A DNA stretch of 64,000 nucleotides from Paragorgia papillata (GCA_035771165.1 JAWNZC010000353.1:134001-198000), one strand, 5' to 3'. Positions 22,764 to 34,660 are shown, counted from the stretch's first letter. The notes: generated by a model not told the origin, from the sequence alone. Program-made: numbers and translations.

Positions 22764-23241
22764 GTAAGCACAGTGAATATTGTTAGTGTATATAAATAGT
22801 GCAAATTAGTATTGTTTTTTAGTTAAAAGTAAATTGAAAGCTCTTAACATATTGCGTTGCTTTATAAATACAGTAAGATGTATGTATGTATATATGTCTC
22901 AGAGAGTGGTTTAATACTGTTAATCCTGATCCTACTCATAAATTTGATCTGTAAGCAACACAGTTTTCTCGGCAGCCTAAACTATTGTATTAAGTACAAC
23001 TAAATTATTAAAATTGTTCAGGATGTTGCCATGTGCTCAGCTTGATTAGGGGGCTCACAGTAATCCCCAAATAGCAGGGGCACTTTATCAGAGCAATATA
23101 TTTTGGTTTAGGCATTAATAAAAGTGTATTGCTGTCATGAATTCCAATTTATGTTCAAAAATCTACATGTATGAGAACCTTTTCACCCTTAAATAACAAT
23201 TAAAAAATAAAACCAAGAATACAATAATAAAAGTTGCCCTA

Positions 23242-23364
23242 CAGGGCCTGGTTATACAAAGCCTGGATAGCTTATCCGGTGGATAGGTATAGTGTGCCAT
23301 ACATGCTTTGAACAAGTGAACTTAAATTTTATTCGCTATACAGGCTTCGTACAACTGGATCCTG
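23242..23364. mobile_element. 123-bp MITE
   Basis: The left end CAGGGCCTGGTTATACAAAG pairs with the inverse of the right end CTTCGTACAACTGGATCCTG. Internal GATAGCTTATCC/GGTGGATAG complementarity; no coding capacity. Confidence 0.65.
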
Positions 23365-23603
23365 CAAATCCTTATTGCTGTTGACTACTTTTTGCATAAT
23401 TTTAATCTAGATTCTAAAAAGAAAATGACGCGGTGATGAAAACAAATTTCACTAAATAAATTTGCTATCCTTTTCACAACTCAAATAGAATTCATATCTT
23501 TATGTCACTATGTTATAATATTCTTTTTATATATTTTGGTAAAAGGCCTTGCAATATTAACTTCTAGTAGTGTACTATTACTAGCAGTCATAAAAGTAAT
23601 GAG

Positions 23604-23993
23604 TAGAGATGAGTGATTACAAAAATTGTCGATTACTGAAGCAGATTAATAGGCCGATTAATTGGCATATACAGTAGTGGTTATTGATATGTTGTTGGTT
23701 ACCAATCCCTAGTGCACAGTTATTTTCAATGTGTCATGGGATTGCAAGGAGCATACAATATTTTTGAAATATAACAGAAATCAAGGTTTTTGCTAGCAGA
23801 GTGAAAAGAGAATGGCTCATGGTCAATAGTATACACATTCATTGCATATTTTGGATTCACATTAGCTCCATGTGTGAAAGAGTTAATGTACTAATTATTA
23901 TACAATAATCAGCTGATAACCAATTATTGCAAATTGGCTGATTACATGTATATGGCTTTGCAGATTAGTTTTCGATTAAATAGCTCATCTCTA
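23604..23993. mobile_element. 390-bp hAT-type MITE with 8-bp target duplication
   Basis: Termini TAGAGATGAG and CTCATCTCTA are flanked by GTAATGAG at 23596-23603 and 23994-24001, a perfect 8-bp duplication. An 8-bp duplication with a short TAGAG-type terminus fits hAT-mobilised MITEs. The interior repeats GATTAAT/CGATTA motifs. Confidence 0.85.
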
Positions 23994-25041
23994 GTAATGA
24001 GCTGACAATAATAAATACAGTATAATTTATAATAATATAATTTTGTGAGCAATATTAAAATATCAGTACGTATATAAGCCAAGAGGATGTTGATTTTGAT
24101 ATCATATTTGTTTGTATCTCTTTTCTATTTAGCTGAAGTCCATAAAAAGGTTTCCAAGTGGCACTGCAACCTTGTGCAAAGTATCAATGGTGCAAAAGTG
24201 TAAAGATGAGAGAAATGCCATGGAGGCAGGACAAATATAATTGGAACAGATGTAGATATTATAGGACATTTATGAGGTTAGACCCAACCTAGCATTTCAA
24301 TTTCTATGGGGTGTTTTAAAAATGACTCGGCATTTAATTCCATCATGGAGGCAAGAAATTATAATTTCCTTATTCACTAGGAGATCAATACTCTAAAATT
24401 ATTTCATGTTGTTACCTATTATGCCTGAATTAAATGCAAGGGGTTCTACACACTTTTGTGTGATTCTAATAAGCACTTAAGGCTTGTAGATTAATGTTGG
24501 TTGGCTAATGCAAGTTCATGGTTTTTTAATCTTTTGAACTATATTATTGTACCTTATTTTTTAATAAACACTCTAAATGAAATCCAGGTACATGTATTTA
24601 TGCACCTATTTACATAGACTACAATATTTTAATCTTTGTACTTAAGATAAGCTTTTTTGGAATTCACCATGTCTATATTTGCATTATTTCTGGGTTTTCA
24701 CACTGTTTAGTTCAGGTCCACCTTTGGACAGTTTTTAAAAAGAAATGCTGAATTAATATGACTCGAGCTAAATGGGCCAAAAGCTCAGATCAACTAAAAT
24801 ACATACTGTACATGGTGAATCCCACAAATGTTTTAATTAGTTCAAATAGATTACTTCGCATAATGCAAAGCTTAAAAGATCATAGAAGTTATATGATCTT
24901 AGTGAAAAGAAAATTATAGCAGCTTTATTTTATTGATTTGTAAAATTTTTGTATAATAAAATTTATTTAACTATATGCAGTTTGTTTCGTTTTTATGCGG
25001 AGTGCTACCTACATGCATGATGCATGTCGACATTCCGCAGG

Positions 25042-25312
25042 TGATCACATGTGGATATTCCATTTGGAACGTGTTTTTGGAACGTGTTTTTGGAACGATG
25101 GTTTTTGGAACGTGTGATCACATGTGAAATCTTCACATGTGATCACATGTGGATATTCCACATGTGGATATTCCACATGTGTTTTTGGAACGTGTGATCA
25201 CATGTGAATATTCCACATGTGATCAACATGTGGAATATTCACATGTGATCACACGTTCCAAAAACACATGTGGAATATCCACATGTGAAATCATGTGGAA
25301 TTTTTGTAAGGG
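25042..25312. repeat. Right palindrome array of element 1
   Basis: CACATGTGATCACATGTG units interleaved with TTTTTGGAACGTGT and ATTCCACATG blocks, ending in the inverted terminus GGAATTTTTGTAAGGG. The spacer sequences differ from the left array. Confidence 0.9.
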
Positions 25313-25314
25313 TT

Positions 25315-26030
25315 CGTCCTCTGCCTACGTTCCAAGTAATGAAAATCTACCTCCGACGAATATTCCGCTTGGATCTACGGTGAATGATAAAGAACAGAAC
25401 ACCGATGGATGGACCAAGGTAGAGAAAAGGAAAAACGGAAAGAATAGCTCTACTCAACAAAGTGATCAGCCGAACCAAGATGCCACCCCTGCCTTGGGCC
25501 GTGCTGTTAAACATACAGCTACAGCACCTAAAAGTTATAAACCCGCCATAGGGATAGCTGGAGACTCGATGTTAAAATATATTAACGGATGGAAATTATC
25601 TCATAGTCACAGCACCTACGTAAAATCCTTTCCAGGGGCTACGGTGGAAGATATGTCGGATTACATTAAGCCATCACTTAGAAGGGAGCCAGATGAAATC
25701 ATTCTCCACATTGGAACGAACAATGTCAGATCAGAGGAGCCAAGAAAAATCGCAGAAAAAATTGTAAACCTTGGTAAGGAAATTCAAGATGAATCACCGA
25801 CCACAAAGGTAACGATCTCTTCTATTATTGTCAGATCAGATGATTCTCTGAGCAGTAAAATTAATGAGGTCAATAAAATCGTTGCTAAATTCACCAAACA
25901 ACGTGGTTGGTCGCTACTAGCAAACTCGAACATCACTAAAGAACATCTTAATTCTAGAGGACTTCATTTAAACATTGAAGGAACTAAGATTTTAGCATCT
26001 AATTTTATATCGCATATTAGGAATCAATGA
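25315..26030 (+). pseudogene. ORF1 of CR1/L2-like element B: SGNH/GDSL-type esterase
   Basis: After a low-complexity linker, the frame encodes IGIAGDSMLKYINGWKLS (block I with the catalytic-type Ser in GDS), FPGATVEDM (Gly block), DEIILHIGTNNVR (GTN block III) and near the end SRGLHLNIEGTKILA (block V His). This is the esterase-type ORF1 known from CR1/L2 clades. No frameshift is visible over ~230 codons. The open frame from 25149 is an artefact of the adjoining palindrome array; true ORF1 sequence starts at 25315. Confidence 0.85.
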
Positions 26031-26079
26031 TTCTTATCTCACTCTGAAAATGTGGCACTAAATACCACCCCAACCAATA

Positions 26080-28946
26080 TTGCCAAACATTCGCGGTTTT
26101 AAAATGGCTTGCCTAAATATAACTCATGGCCTTCCTAAACATATAGACGAACTCCGACTTTTACTCGATAATCAATTGTTTGATATTTTAGCTATAAATG
26201 AAACGAGGCTTGACGAGATTGTCAGTGATGGAGAGGTTGAAATTCCAGGTTATATTATTATACGCCGCGATAGAAATAGAAGTGGAGGTGGAGTTTGTAT
26301 TTATGTACGGACAACTATAAATTATATTGTTAGAAGTGATCTAGATTTCAAACACTTGGAAAGCTTATCTATTGAAGTTAGGAAACCGAGATCTAAGCCT
26401 TTCATTGTTACTACATGGTACAGACCGCCAAATTCATCCCCGGACTTGCTTCAGTATTTCGAAGCTCGCATTGGAAAAATAGACGAAGAAAATATTGAGC
26501 ATATTATTCTGGGTGATGTTAATTGTAATTATTTATCTGAAACCAACGACACAATTGGTAATGAGCTTCGAAATATTGCTGTTATTTACAATCTTAAACA
26601 GTTAATTATTGAACCAACGCGGATTACCTGTACCAGTAGTTCGCTGATCGACCTCATATTTACTAATTGTTCAGATAAAATTGTGTGCAGTGGAGTGTCC
26701 CATGTTAGTATCAGTGATCATAGATTGGTTTATGCTTATCGCAAACTTACTTTGCCTCTTGAGTCAAAAGGAACTAAAAGTGTCTGCATCAGACATTTTA
26801 AGAATTTCGATATAAATAATTTTTGTAATGATATCCAAGCTCAGCCTCGGAATGACCTCAGGGATATAGAAAACCCAAATGAAATGTGGCTTAAATGGAA
26901 AGCCATGTTTTTAGAAGTTTGCGGTAAGCATGCCCCAGTCCGAACTAGACGCACACGTGCGTCTAAGAGTCCTTGGATTAACTCCGAACCAAAAAGATCG
27001 ATGCATCGCAGAGACCGTTTAAAAATAAAAGCCAAAAAATCCAACGACTCTCGGGACTTGTCTAACTTTAAGAAAACAAGAAATTATGTAAATACTGAAA
27101 TTAGGAATGCAAAAAGTCGTTATTATAATAGCGCTTTTGAACATTATTCAAACAATCCCCGCAAAACATGGCAAACTATTAATGAAGTAATGTCACGCAA
27201 AGACAACAAGTTAGTGATAAACGAAATTGATGTTGGTGGTGGAACACTAAATAATCCGACTGACGTTGCTGAGAAGTTCAATCAATACTTTGCAGAAATC
27301 GGACCAGAACTCGATAAAAACATTAGCGAAGTTGATGTTTGCTATAAAGATTACTTGCACAATACCGACAATCGCTTTTCGTTTGAAGTAACAAATCGAT
27401 TATCTGTTCTTTCATTGGTATCCAAACTTTGTAAGTCGAAAGCAACCGGTCTGGATAATATCTCTGCTAAACTTCTTACAGAATGCCCCGACCTAATTTC
27501 TGATTCACTGACCTGTTTATTTAACCAGTCAATAATTTTTCAATTTGGGATTTTTCCTGATGAGTGGAAGAACGCCAGAGTTACTCCACTTTATAAGAAA
27601 TCCGGAAAGCGCAGTGACATGACTAACTATCGCCCGATATCGATCATGCCAGTAGTGGCAAAAGTATTTGAGCAAATAGTTTATGACCAAGTTTATAAAT
27701 ATTTGATCGATAACAAATTATTATCAAATATATCATCAATCTGGATTTCGTTCAATTCATTCTACCGTAACTGCGCTGCTGGAGGCGACTGATAGTTGGT
27801 CGTTAAACATTGATCGTGGCAATATTAATGCAGTTGTATTCCTAGATCTGAAAAAGGCCTTTGACACAGTAGACCACGCCATATTGCTTTCAAAACTTGA
27901 ATTTTATGGAATGACCGGTCATACTCTGAACTGGTTTAACTCATATTTAAAAGACCGTACGCAGGCATGCATTGTAAATAGTTGTAAGTCGTCTAAGACT
28001 TTGGTTAGGAGTGGAGTGCCTCAGGGGATTATCCTAGGCCCACTATTGTTTTTACTATACATAAACGATTTACCTAATTGTCTGACTTATTCACAGCCAA
28101 AAATGTATGCTGACGATACGAGCATAACATACGCTAGTAATGACATAAACGAAGTAAATGAATGCGTTAATTTTGATTTGGAAAAACTTCATATTTGGCT
28201 TGCAGCAATAAATTTAGCTCACGTTAAATATGACAAAAACTGAATTTTTACTAATTGGCTCTAGACAGAGATTGTCTAATCTCCAAGAAAGCCCGAACAT
28301 CATTATTGACAATAATTCTGTGAAACAAGTTTCAGTATCAAAATCACTTGGTGTAAAAATTGACCAGAATATGACATGGGAAAACCACGTTAATGTGATG
28401 TCTAAGAAAATTGCATCTGGGATTAGTGCAATAAAACGCATTAGGTATTTTGTTCCTCGTGAAACACTCCTAACTGTTTACAATGCATTAGTACAACCTC
28501 AGTTTAACTATTGTAATGTGGTTTGGGGAAACTGTAACAAAGGCCCTTCTCAAAAACTTCAAAAACTCCAAAATCGTGCTGCGCGTATAATTACGTTCTC
28601 AAGTTATGATACTAGTACAAACGAACTTTTCCATTCGTTGAAATGGAACAAATTAGATCACCAGCGTAAAGTTGATAAATCAATTTTAATGTACAATGCT
28701 CTGAACGCTCAAACACCAGAATAATTGAGCTATAGATTTATCAATCGAACGGACATTACGTCTTATAACTTGAGAAATGTAGAAAACAAGCTAGCAGTTC
28801 CTCTTCCGCGAACTGACTACTATAAAAGAAGTTTCAGTAACAGTGGAGCGGTACTGTGGAATGGCTTACCATCAAACCTAAGACAAGCTCCTTCAATGGC
28901 AAACTTTAAGACCCAAATTAGTTCCAACACTTTTCAGAGTGACTAA
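26080..28946 (+). pseudogene. ORF2 of CR1/L2-like element B: AP endonuclease and reverse transcriptase
   Basis: The N-terminal APE endonuclease has the expected NETRLD (Glu), WYRPPN, GDVNCNY (Asp/Asn) and SDHRLV (Asp-His) motifs. RT follows: YRPISIMP, then FLDLKKAFDTVDH, SGVPQGIILGPLLFLLYIND and MYADDT (YADD catalytic pair), and a thumb/C-terminal domain with FNYCNVVWGNC, LQNRAARIIT and WNGLPSNLRQA. Breaks are few: a frameshift near 27740, a second near 28220, and an in-frame TAA at 28722-28724. It begins 50 bases after ORF1. The small number of lesions makes it one of the younger residents of this nest. Confidence 0.9.
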
Positions 28947-29130
28947 TTCTCATATTGCACGGCGTCTTTGTAAAGCAGGTATTTTTTTTCATTTTCTTTT
29001 TATATATTTTCTTAGTTAATTAGTATATAACTTTGTAACCTTAATTTATAATTAGCATAGTTTATTCTTGTAATTCCTATTTTCCTGAAAGACCTACCGC
29101 GGGTAAATAAAGTTATCTTATCTTATCTTA
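28947..29130 (+). repeat. 3' UTR and TTATC-type tail of element B
   Basis: After the stop comes a T-rich UTR ending in GTTATCTTATCTTATCTTAT, a short tandem tail typical of CR1/L2-type elements. Gypsy sequence resumes immediately. Confidence 0.8.
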
Positions 29131-29136
29131 TCTAAG

Positions 29137-29670
29137 CGCACGTACAAAAGCAGAGATAACATCCGTCCTGTTGTTGACATTTCAGACAGCGCAAGCGAAT
29201 CAAGTGATTCAAGTAACTCGAGGTATTGTTATGCCGTCCAAATGAAGGATAAATCGAAGGGTAACAAGAACGCGGTCACCAAGGTCAAGATCAACAAACA
29301 TCATGTGGTATTTACCATCGATACTGGATCAACTATCAACATTATCGACCAGAATACGTTCAATCAACTGGGACAAATCTACCTTACCAAGACACACATC
29401 AAGGCCTACCCATTCAACTGTACGAAACCAGTGAAAATGAAAGGAAAATTCCAAACTACAATCGAATCAGGCAAGAAGATCTCCGTGGCAACAATCTATG
29501 TGACAGCAGCGGACGGAGGATGTCTCCTCAGCGCAAATACAGCCGACGAATTGGGACTTATTAGTTTACATCTGAACACAGTTACAACTCCCAAACCAAC
29601 CGTCCATGACGCAGTAAGAAGATCCATGTCAAGGACAGAGGAGTACAAAACATTGTACGTCGACATCTAA
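29137..29670 (+). pseudogene. Gypsy aspartic protease
   Basis: After a Ser/Asp-rich linker (SDSASESSDSSNS), the frame encodes VVFTIDTGSTINIIDQNTF. The DTGS active-site triplet sits in its hydrophobic context, and a GGCLLSANTADELGL segment corresponds to the C-terminal protease motif. Coding stops at 29668-29670 near DAVRRSM, shortly before where RT would begin. The RT fingers and palm are missing. Confidence 0.85.
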
Positions 29671-29699
29671 GTACAATTTCGTGACAATCACTGAGCCAC

Positions 29700-30145
29700 T
29701 CCGACAACTTACACACAAAGACAGTATATTCAAATGAGCTAGTGAGCACGAAGCTGCATATCAGAAACTGAAAAGTGCACTATTAGACAGCCCTGTGATG
29801 AGCTACTTTGACACAAACAAAGAAACCATCATCCTGGTAGATGCGTGTCCAGCAAGGTTATCAGCAATCCTGTCCCAATGTGCCAAAGGGTCAAAGGAAG
29901 CAAAAATCATCGCCTATGGCAGTCGTGCTCTTACATTAACCGAGAAACGATACTCACAGACAGAGAAGGAGGCTTTAGCCATTGTCTGGGGAGTAGAACA
30001 TTTCCATTTATACCTATATGGTGCACCTTTTACCCTATACACTGACCATAAACCATTAGAGCGGAGATACGCCAATCCCTTGTCAAAACCACCCGCGCAC
30101 CAGAATCGAAAGGTGGATGCTTCGCCTACAGTAATATGATTTTAA
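29700..30145 (+). pseudogene. Gypsy RT thumb and RNase H
   Basis: ITEPLRQLTHKD is the RT C-terminal/connection motif. RNase H follows: ILVDACPARLSAIL (first Asp), QTEKEALAIVWGVEHFHLYL (Glu) and LYTDHKPLE (third Asp). It lies directly after the protease, showing an internal deletion of the catalytic RT core. The frame breaks near 30110. Confidence 0.9.
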
Positions 30146-31494
30146 AGTTGTCTACAAAGCTGGAATAGACAACCCAGAAGATTTTCTGTCTCGTCATCCT
30201 TTACCAGTCAATGAAAATCAACGCAGCATAACTGAGGAATACATCAATTTCATTATATGTGCAGCCGTTCCAAATGCGATAAGCGCCAACAAAGTAAGCA
30301 AGGCCACCGAAGACGATGAAAGCCTCCGAGCACTGAGTGAAGCCATTCGTTCTGGATGTTGGGATAACGACCAACTACGACGATATAAACCGATCAAATA
30401 GGAACTAACAGTTCATCACCACAACAATGTGCTATTGAGAGGTGCAAGAATCATCGTTCCGACATCCCTCCGAAAACAAGTAATATAAATCGCTCACGAA
30501 GGTCACCAAGGCCAAGCCAAAACATCGGCACTTCTGCGAGAACATGTTTAGTACCCTGAGATGGACAAAGCTGTGAAGAAAGAGCTAGAACACTGCCTTT
30601 CATGTCAAGGCACATCACTACCAAACCCACTGGAACCACTCCAATCACTGCCAATGCCCATCTGTCCCTGGGACAAAGTCAAGATTGATTTCTATTCTCC
30701 CCTCCCATCATGCAGGACATTATGCGCCAGTGGGCAATCGATTGTTATTTGAGATTTCTCGAAGTGGAAATTCTCAAATCTATTTCAGCTCAGACGGTTA
30801 TACCGAAGTTCAAATCCATCTTTGCTCGACATCACAAGTAACTTCTGACAACGGACTACCTTTCTAAAGTAACGAGTTCAAGCAATACATGAATACAATG
30901 GGCATACAACACCCCATATCAACACTATTATGGCCCCAAGGCATTGCTGAAGCTGAAGCCTTTGTGAAGCCTCTTGGCAAAGCTATAAGAACAGCACACC
31001 TCGAGAAACGACCATGGCAACAAGAGTTGTCGAAGTTTCTTATAAACTATCGCCAAACACCACATTGAACAGCAAACGTCCCAGCGGCTCAACTGTTGTA
31101 TAACCGTGAAGTACGAGGAAAAATAACATCATTGTCTGCTCGTCCCAAACCAATTGACCGACACAGCGAAGCGAAGGACAACGAAGGAAAACAGAAACCC
31201 AAAGGAAATAAATATGCAGATCAACGCCGCCATTCACAGCCAAGCAACATAAAGGTTAGTGATAAAGTCCTAGTGAGGCAACAGAAATGTAACAAATTGT
31301 CAACCAATTTCGCAGCTACACCACACACGGTGGTCACAGTCAAAGGATCGACGATCGTAGCAGAAAATAACTACCATCGCATCACTAGAAAATCATCATT
31401 ATTTAAGAAAATCCCGAAAGACTTTGCAGCAGCAGATGATGAGGATGAACAATCTGTAACAGAATCACGAGCAGAACATGCCCAAGTACGATAA
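30146..31494 (+). pseudogene. Gypsy integrase
   Basis: AGIDNPEDFLSRHP precedes the integrase zinc finger, IAHEGHQGQAK ... CLSCQ (H-X3-H ... C-X2-C). The DDE core is visible as KIDFYS, VTSDNGLPF and a downstream GIAEAEAFVKPLGKAIRTAH block. The C-terminal SH3-like part shows VSDKVLVRQQKCNKLST. Stops at about 30400, 30487, 30550, 30866 and 31066 and a frame change near 30720-30800 leave it non-functional. Confidence 0.9.
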
Positions 31495-31780
31495 GAGGCT
31501 GACAATCAACGATCGCCAAGAAGATAAACCAGAAACCGAACCCAGATAACCCAGATAACCCAGACTTAACGATATGGACAACCAATAGACTCTTCAATTA
31601 TACCTTGATATTGTTTAGAATAGTATGAACTGTGAGATAAATACCATAACCAAACTGAACGATATGAGCAACCCTTAGACTCTTAAAATAATATCTTGAC
31701 ATTTTTTATAACGCATATGCATGAACTTTATTTTTATTTTTAGTTTATTGTTATTGTTTATTGTTACATAATTGCTTTGT

Positions 31781-31915
31781 AAAAAGGGGAGTGATGTAGT
31801 GATTACATCACTAGTGAGCAGTCCCCATGGGATAGATAGTCGGCTAACCGCGAGGAAGAAGACTTCAGTAAAATGTAGTATGAACCAGACTATTAAAGAA
31901 ACCTAAAACATAACA
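31781..31915 (+). repeat. Polypurine tract and Gypsy 3' LTR
   Basis: AAAAAGGGGAGTGA (31781-31794) is the polypurine tract. The LTR itself is 31795-31915, and CTAAA follows at 31916-31920. Confidence 0.9.
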
Positions 31916-31920
31916 CTAAA

Positions 31921-33074
31921 CTATCTTGAATTTCTTCACAAAGTGTAACGCAGTTGATAATCTTCCTGGCACCAAAGCGCCAAATTGCTATCTCTTCTGC
32001 AATCAATTCAACAGTTAAGCCAACACTTTTAAATAGAGAGGCCAGAACAATTGCACACCAACATCCTGAGATTTTGCAACTTACCTTTTTGTTTTTTGTT
32101 TCCTTGCACAATTATGGAGCTGCCGTATTCACTTTTAAGTTGTATTTACAAAGAAGACACGTCTGACTGAATTCCCTTGAAGACATATTATGCACAGATC
32201 TGCCACTTTTTTGTTTACTTCAGAATTTCCCACAAAATATCCGCATGATTTTTTACTTCCGCCAAATGTTGATTAGCTCGGTATGAGAGGTTTGATTGAT
32301 TGGCAACAAACGCGTGTCAAGGGAGAAGAAAGCGACAACACAAGAATTCGTATTAGGCGTTTCTTTTCCTCCCCCCTCCCCTTCTCCCCTTTTTCTTTCC
32401 TCCTCCCAGAAAAGAAAACGCTTGATTTCAAGCTATATTTTCTTTAGTTGTTCGACGCTTCCAAATTAAAAACAAACAAAAAAAAAAACCCGCACAAATT
32501 GTGTCCTTTTTCTTGCATTTCTATCACTCTTCTTAAACATTATTGCTGAGCATATTGATCGCATTTTCCATTGTCTAAATATCCTTTTTATTGGCTATTT
32601 AAAATAGTCTTTAACGCCGGGATAGATGATTTTATTCGATATCGCGGAGAAAGTGAAAAGTAAGCGCGCGAAGGAATCGAGAAACGTAGAAGAGATATCA
32701 GACGGAGATATGGTGCATGATCCTTTACGCACATTTCTGGAGGAAAAGAAACAACGGCAAGAGTTGCGTGACCAACATTTTTTGCACTTCTTGGAAGCAC
32801 TTACCACAAATAATAAAGACGAAGACAGGAGGCGGGAGGCGGGAAAAACGTTGTATAATAGGAATTTATAAGATAGTCCCTGTAGCATCGGGCGAAAGAA
32901 CGCTAAAACTCACGCAAAATTTAAAGAAAATACAAAGGATCAAAGCGTTACCCTAGCTTTATCGTTATTTCTTATCTCTTGTTATCCATTTTAACCAAAC
33001 TACAACCGAGCAACCGTGAAAGAAAATGGGTTCGCCTGGTCGGTCAGTGCGTATAGTTTGCGCAATTCCCCTCT
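31921..33074. other. Spacer with one unrecognised ORF
   Basis: A pyrimidine-rich tract lies at about 32358-32405. A plus ORF, 32626-32871 (81 codons, charged, with EEKKQRQELRDQHFLHFLEAL), looks protein-like and could be an exon, but it has no start context, splice partner or family match I can defend. Confidence 0.3.
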
Positions 33075-34078
33075 TTCTTGTCCGGTCGAAAACCAGTCAC
33101 AACAGGGTTTTTTGGCAATTTGTGAATTAACATGGCATAATAACACAAAAATAATACCACAATACATCATTTGAATCGTTTTTACCTCTACTATTCAAAT
33201 TTTGGGTTTTCGGGTCTTGTCAGACAACTCATTTTGCAAATTATGGTAATTTATGCTAATTACTGTTATTAATAATATTATTATAATCCAAAAAATGTTA
33301 AATATTTAACCAGAAAATGACTTTACACAAAACTTTGGATCATGTAAAATGAAAAGCAGCATTTCACAAATTCAAATTGAAAAAAATAAAGCAATACAAT
33401 AAAAAGCAAATATTTACTGATTTTTTATGATTTTCCATTGTGACCCCCCATTGTGAGCTCTCATATTTCCGCCCGCGGGCGATCATATAAGTTATTTTGG
33501 AATTTACAAATTAAAACAGAATTATACAAGAACATACGACCATAATACATCAGTAAGATCGTTTTTAAGTCAGCTATTCAGATTTTAAGTTTTTTTGCGT
33601 GATATTTACTCCAGTTTTCCATTACAACGCCGCCAACTCGCCGACAACTCTCGGCGAATTTTGTTCGGTAATTACCGATCGGCCGAGTTGGTTTTCGTCA
33701 AATTTTACCAAATTATTGCTAATCTACGAAATAATTACAACAAACAAATGCTTACACTTACTTTGGGAGTTGTTAGAGCCTAAATTTTCGTTGTTTTCGC
33801 ATATATATTGACAAATAAAAGCCATTTTCTCCTTGTCAATATCGACCATGCTCGATCTTTGCTCACGGGATATTCAGAGCTGCGGGCTCAGGTCAGAGCT
33901 CGACTAATACTTCATGGCATATGGTTATAAAGTTGTCATTTTAAAAAGGGATCATTCAGGATCATTTTAAGCCCTAGGGGGGTAATTTTGGTCAAAACCT
34001 CACAGGTTTACACCAAATCAAAGTGATCCCGTCCCAGATCCGTCACTGGTGGCGGATGACTATAGGGCCGGACGAGAA
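33075..34078 (+). mobile_element. ~1 kb TIR element, copy B (both ends present)
   Basis: The left terminus TTTCTTGTCCGG pairs with the inverse of the right terminus CCGGACGAGAA. The interior matches 4427-5404 inverted. The ORF at 33599-33811 is shared with copy A but has no known domain. Confidence 0.75.
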
Positions 34079-34181
34079 TGAGACCCACATCGTGCGCGCA
34101 ATGACTGCTCATATAAGATTGCATCAAAATTTCTGGCCATGAAAACATTTTGAAATTTGTTCTAAATCCGACCTTACGTCC

Positions 34182-34236
34182 AACCTCGTACCGAGGGTCC
34201 TATGGTGAGCGGAGAAAAGACCCTGGGTACGAGGTT
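34182..34236. repeat. Short foldback
   Basis: AACCTCGTACCGAGGGTC and GACCCTGGGTACGAGGTT form a ~18-bp stem with one bulge around a ~19-base loop; a small MITE-like palindrome. Confidence 0.7.
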
Positions 34237-34274
34237 CCGTGACGTCTTGTTTTAAGGTCGTCGTACCACAATGT

Positions 34275-34660
34275 TAGGGAGTTTACGATCTACGACGGCA
34301 ACCTCGACGACGCGGCCATTCAAACAAAATAATTCTTCCTTTAAAAGAAAGAAAATTAATAATTTGCATTCCCAAGGGAAATCTTTAAGTCGTCCTCGTT
34401 ATGTTTACAACGCCATTGAGTGCATTTTCACGTCTTCATGACGACGTTATATTTTAAGTCATGGACCGACGAAGGCTGTTGCTTATGAATGCTTTCAACA
34501 CTTTCAATGCAATCATTTTACGAGTTGTCGAACGTTTTAAAAGTCATAAAACAAGCTTTTAGTGCAAACAGGGAAGTTATTCAACCGTGTTTTCTTTTAA
34601 ATACCAAAATTTATATCGCGTTGTCTACTTCCGTCGTCGTCGTAGTTCGTAAACTCCCTA
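34275..34660. mobile_element. 386-bp TIR element
   Basis: Ends TAGGGAGTTTACG and CGTAAACTCCCTA, with a further CTACGACGG/CCGTCGTCG pairing inside. No transposase. Target duplication not clear. Confidence 0.7.

Larger units (their letters stand above)
22764..25041. other. AT-rich interior of element 1
   Basis: No supported coding exon apart from the possible acceptor at 24132; two MITEs are listed separately. Confidence 0.3.
15365..25312. mobile_element. Palindrome-array DNA element 1 (9.9 kb including a nested relative)
   Basis: Ends CCCTTACAAAAATTCC at 15365 and the inverse GGAATTTTTGTAAGGG at 25312, flanked by TT on both sides (15363-15364, 25313-25314). Precise removal restores the CR1/L2 ORF1 reading frame, which fixes the boundaries. 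Both ends carry arrays of overlapping palindromes (CACATGTG, TGATCA). No transposase was recognised. The interior holds an element of the same type (15981-20959), a ~180-bp tandem repeat and two MITEs. Confidence 0.85.
14785..29130 (+). mobile_element. CR1/L2-like non-LTR retroposon (element B), split by a 9.9-kb insertion
   Basis: ORF1 (coiled coil plus SGNH/GDSL-type esterase) and ORF2 (AP endonuclease plus RT) are in the standard order, and the element ends in a TTATC-type microsatellite. It lies between Gypsy zinc knuckles and Gypsy protease. The 5' edge is uncertain (14785-14800); ORF1 is cut at 15364 and resumes at 25315 in the same frame. Confidence 0.85.
11091..31915 (+). mobile_element. 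Ty3/Gypsy LTR retrotransposon expanded to 20.8 kb by nested insertions
   Basis: Two 121-bp LTRs (11091-11211, 31795-31915), both TG...CA, are flanked by CTAAA at 11086-11090 and 31916-31920, a 5-bp target duplication. Gypsy coding blocks appear in the expected order: gag N-terminus, gag zinc knuckles, aspartic protease, RNase H, integrase. Insertions at about 11716-14518 (non-LTR) and about 14790-29130 (CR1/L2) account for most of the length. With them removed only about 3.7 kb of Gypsy sequence remains. The RT palm is deleted between the protease and RNase H, so the copy cannot be autonomous. Confidence 0.9.

Noticed and set aside
25149..25314. N-terminal extension of the ORF1 frame (MDIPHVDIPHVFLERV...)
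   Set aside because: It translates the palindrome array of element 1; true ORF1 sequence begins after the insertion edge.
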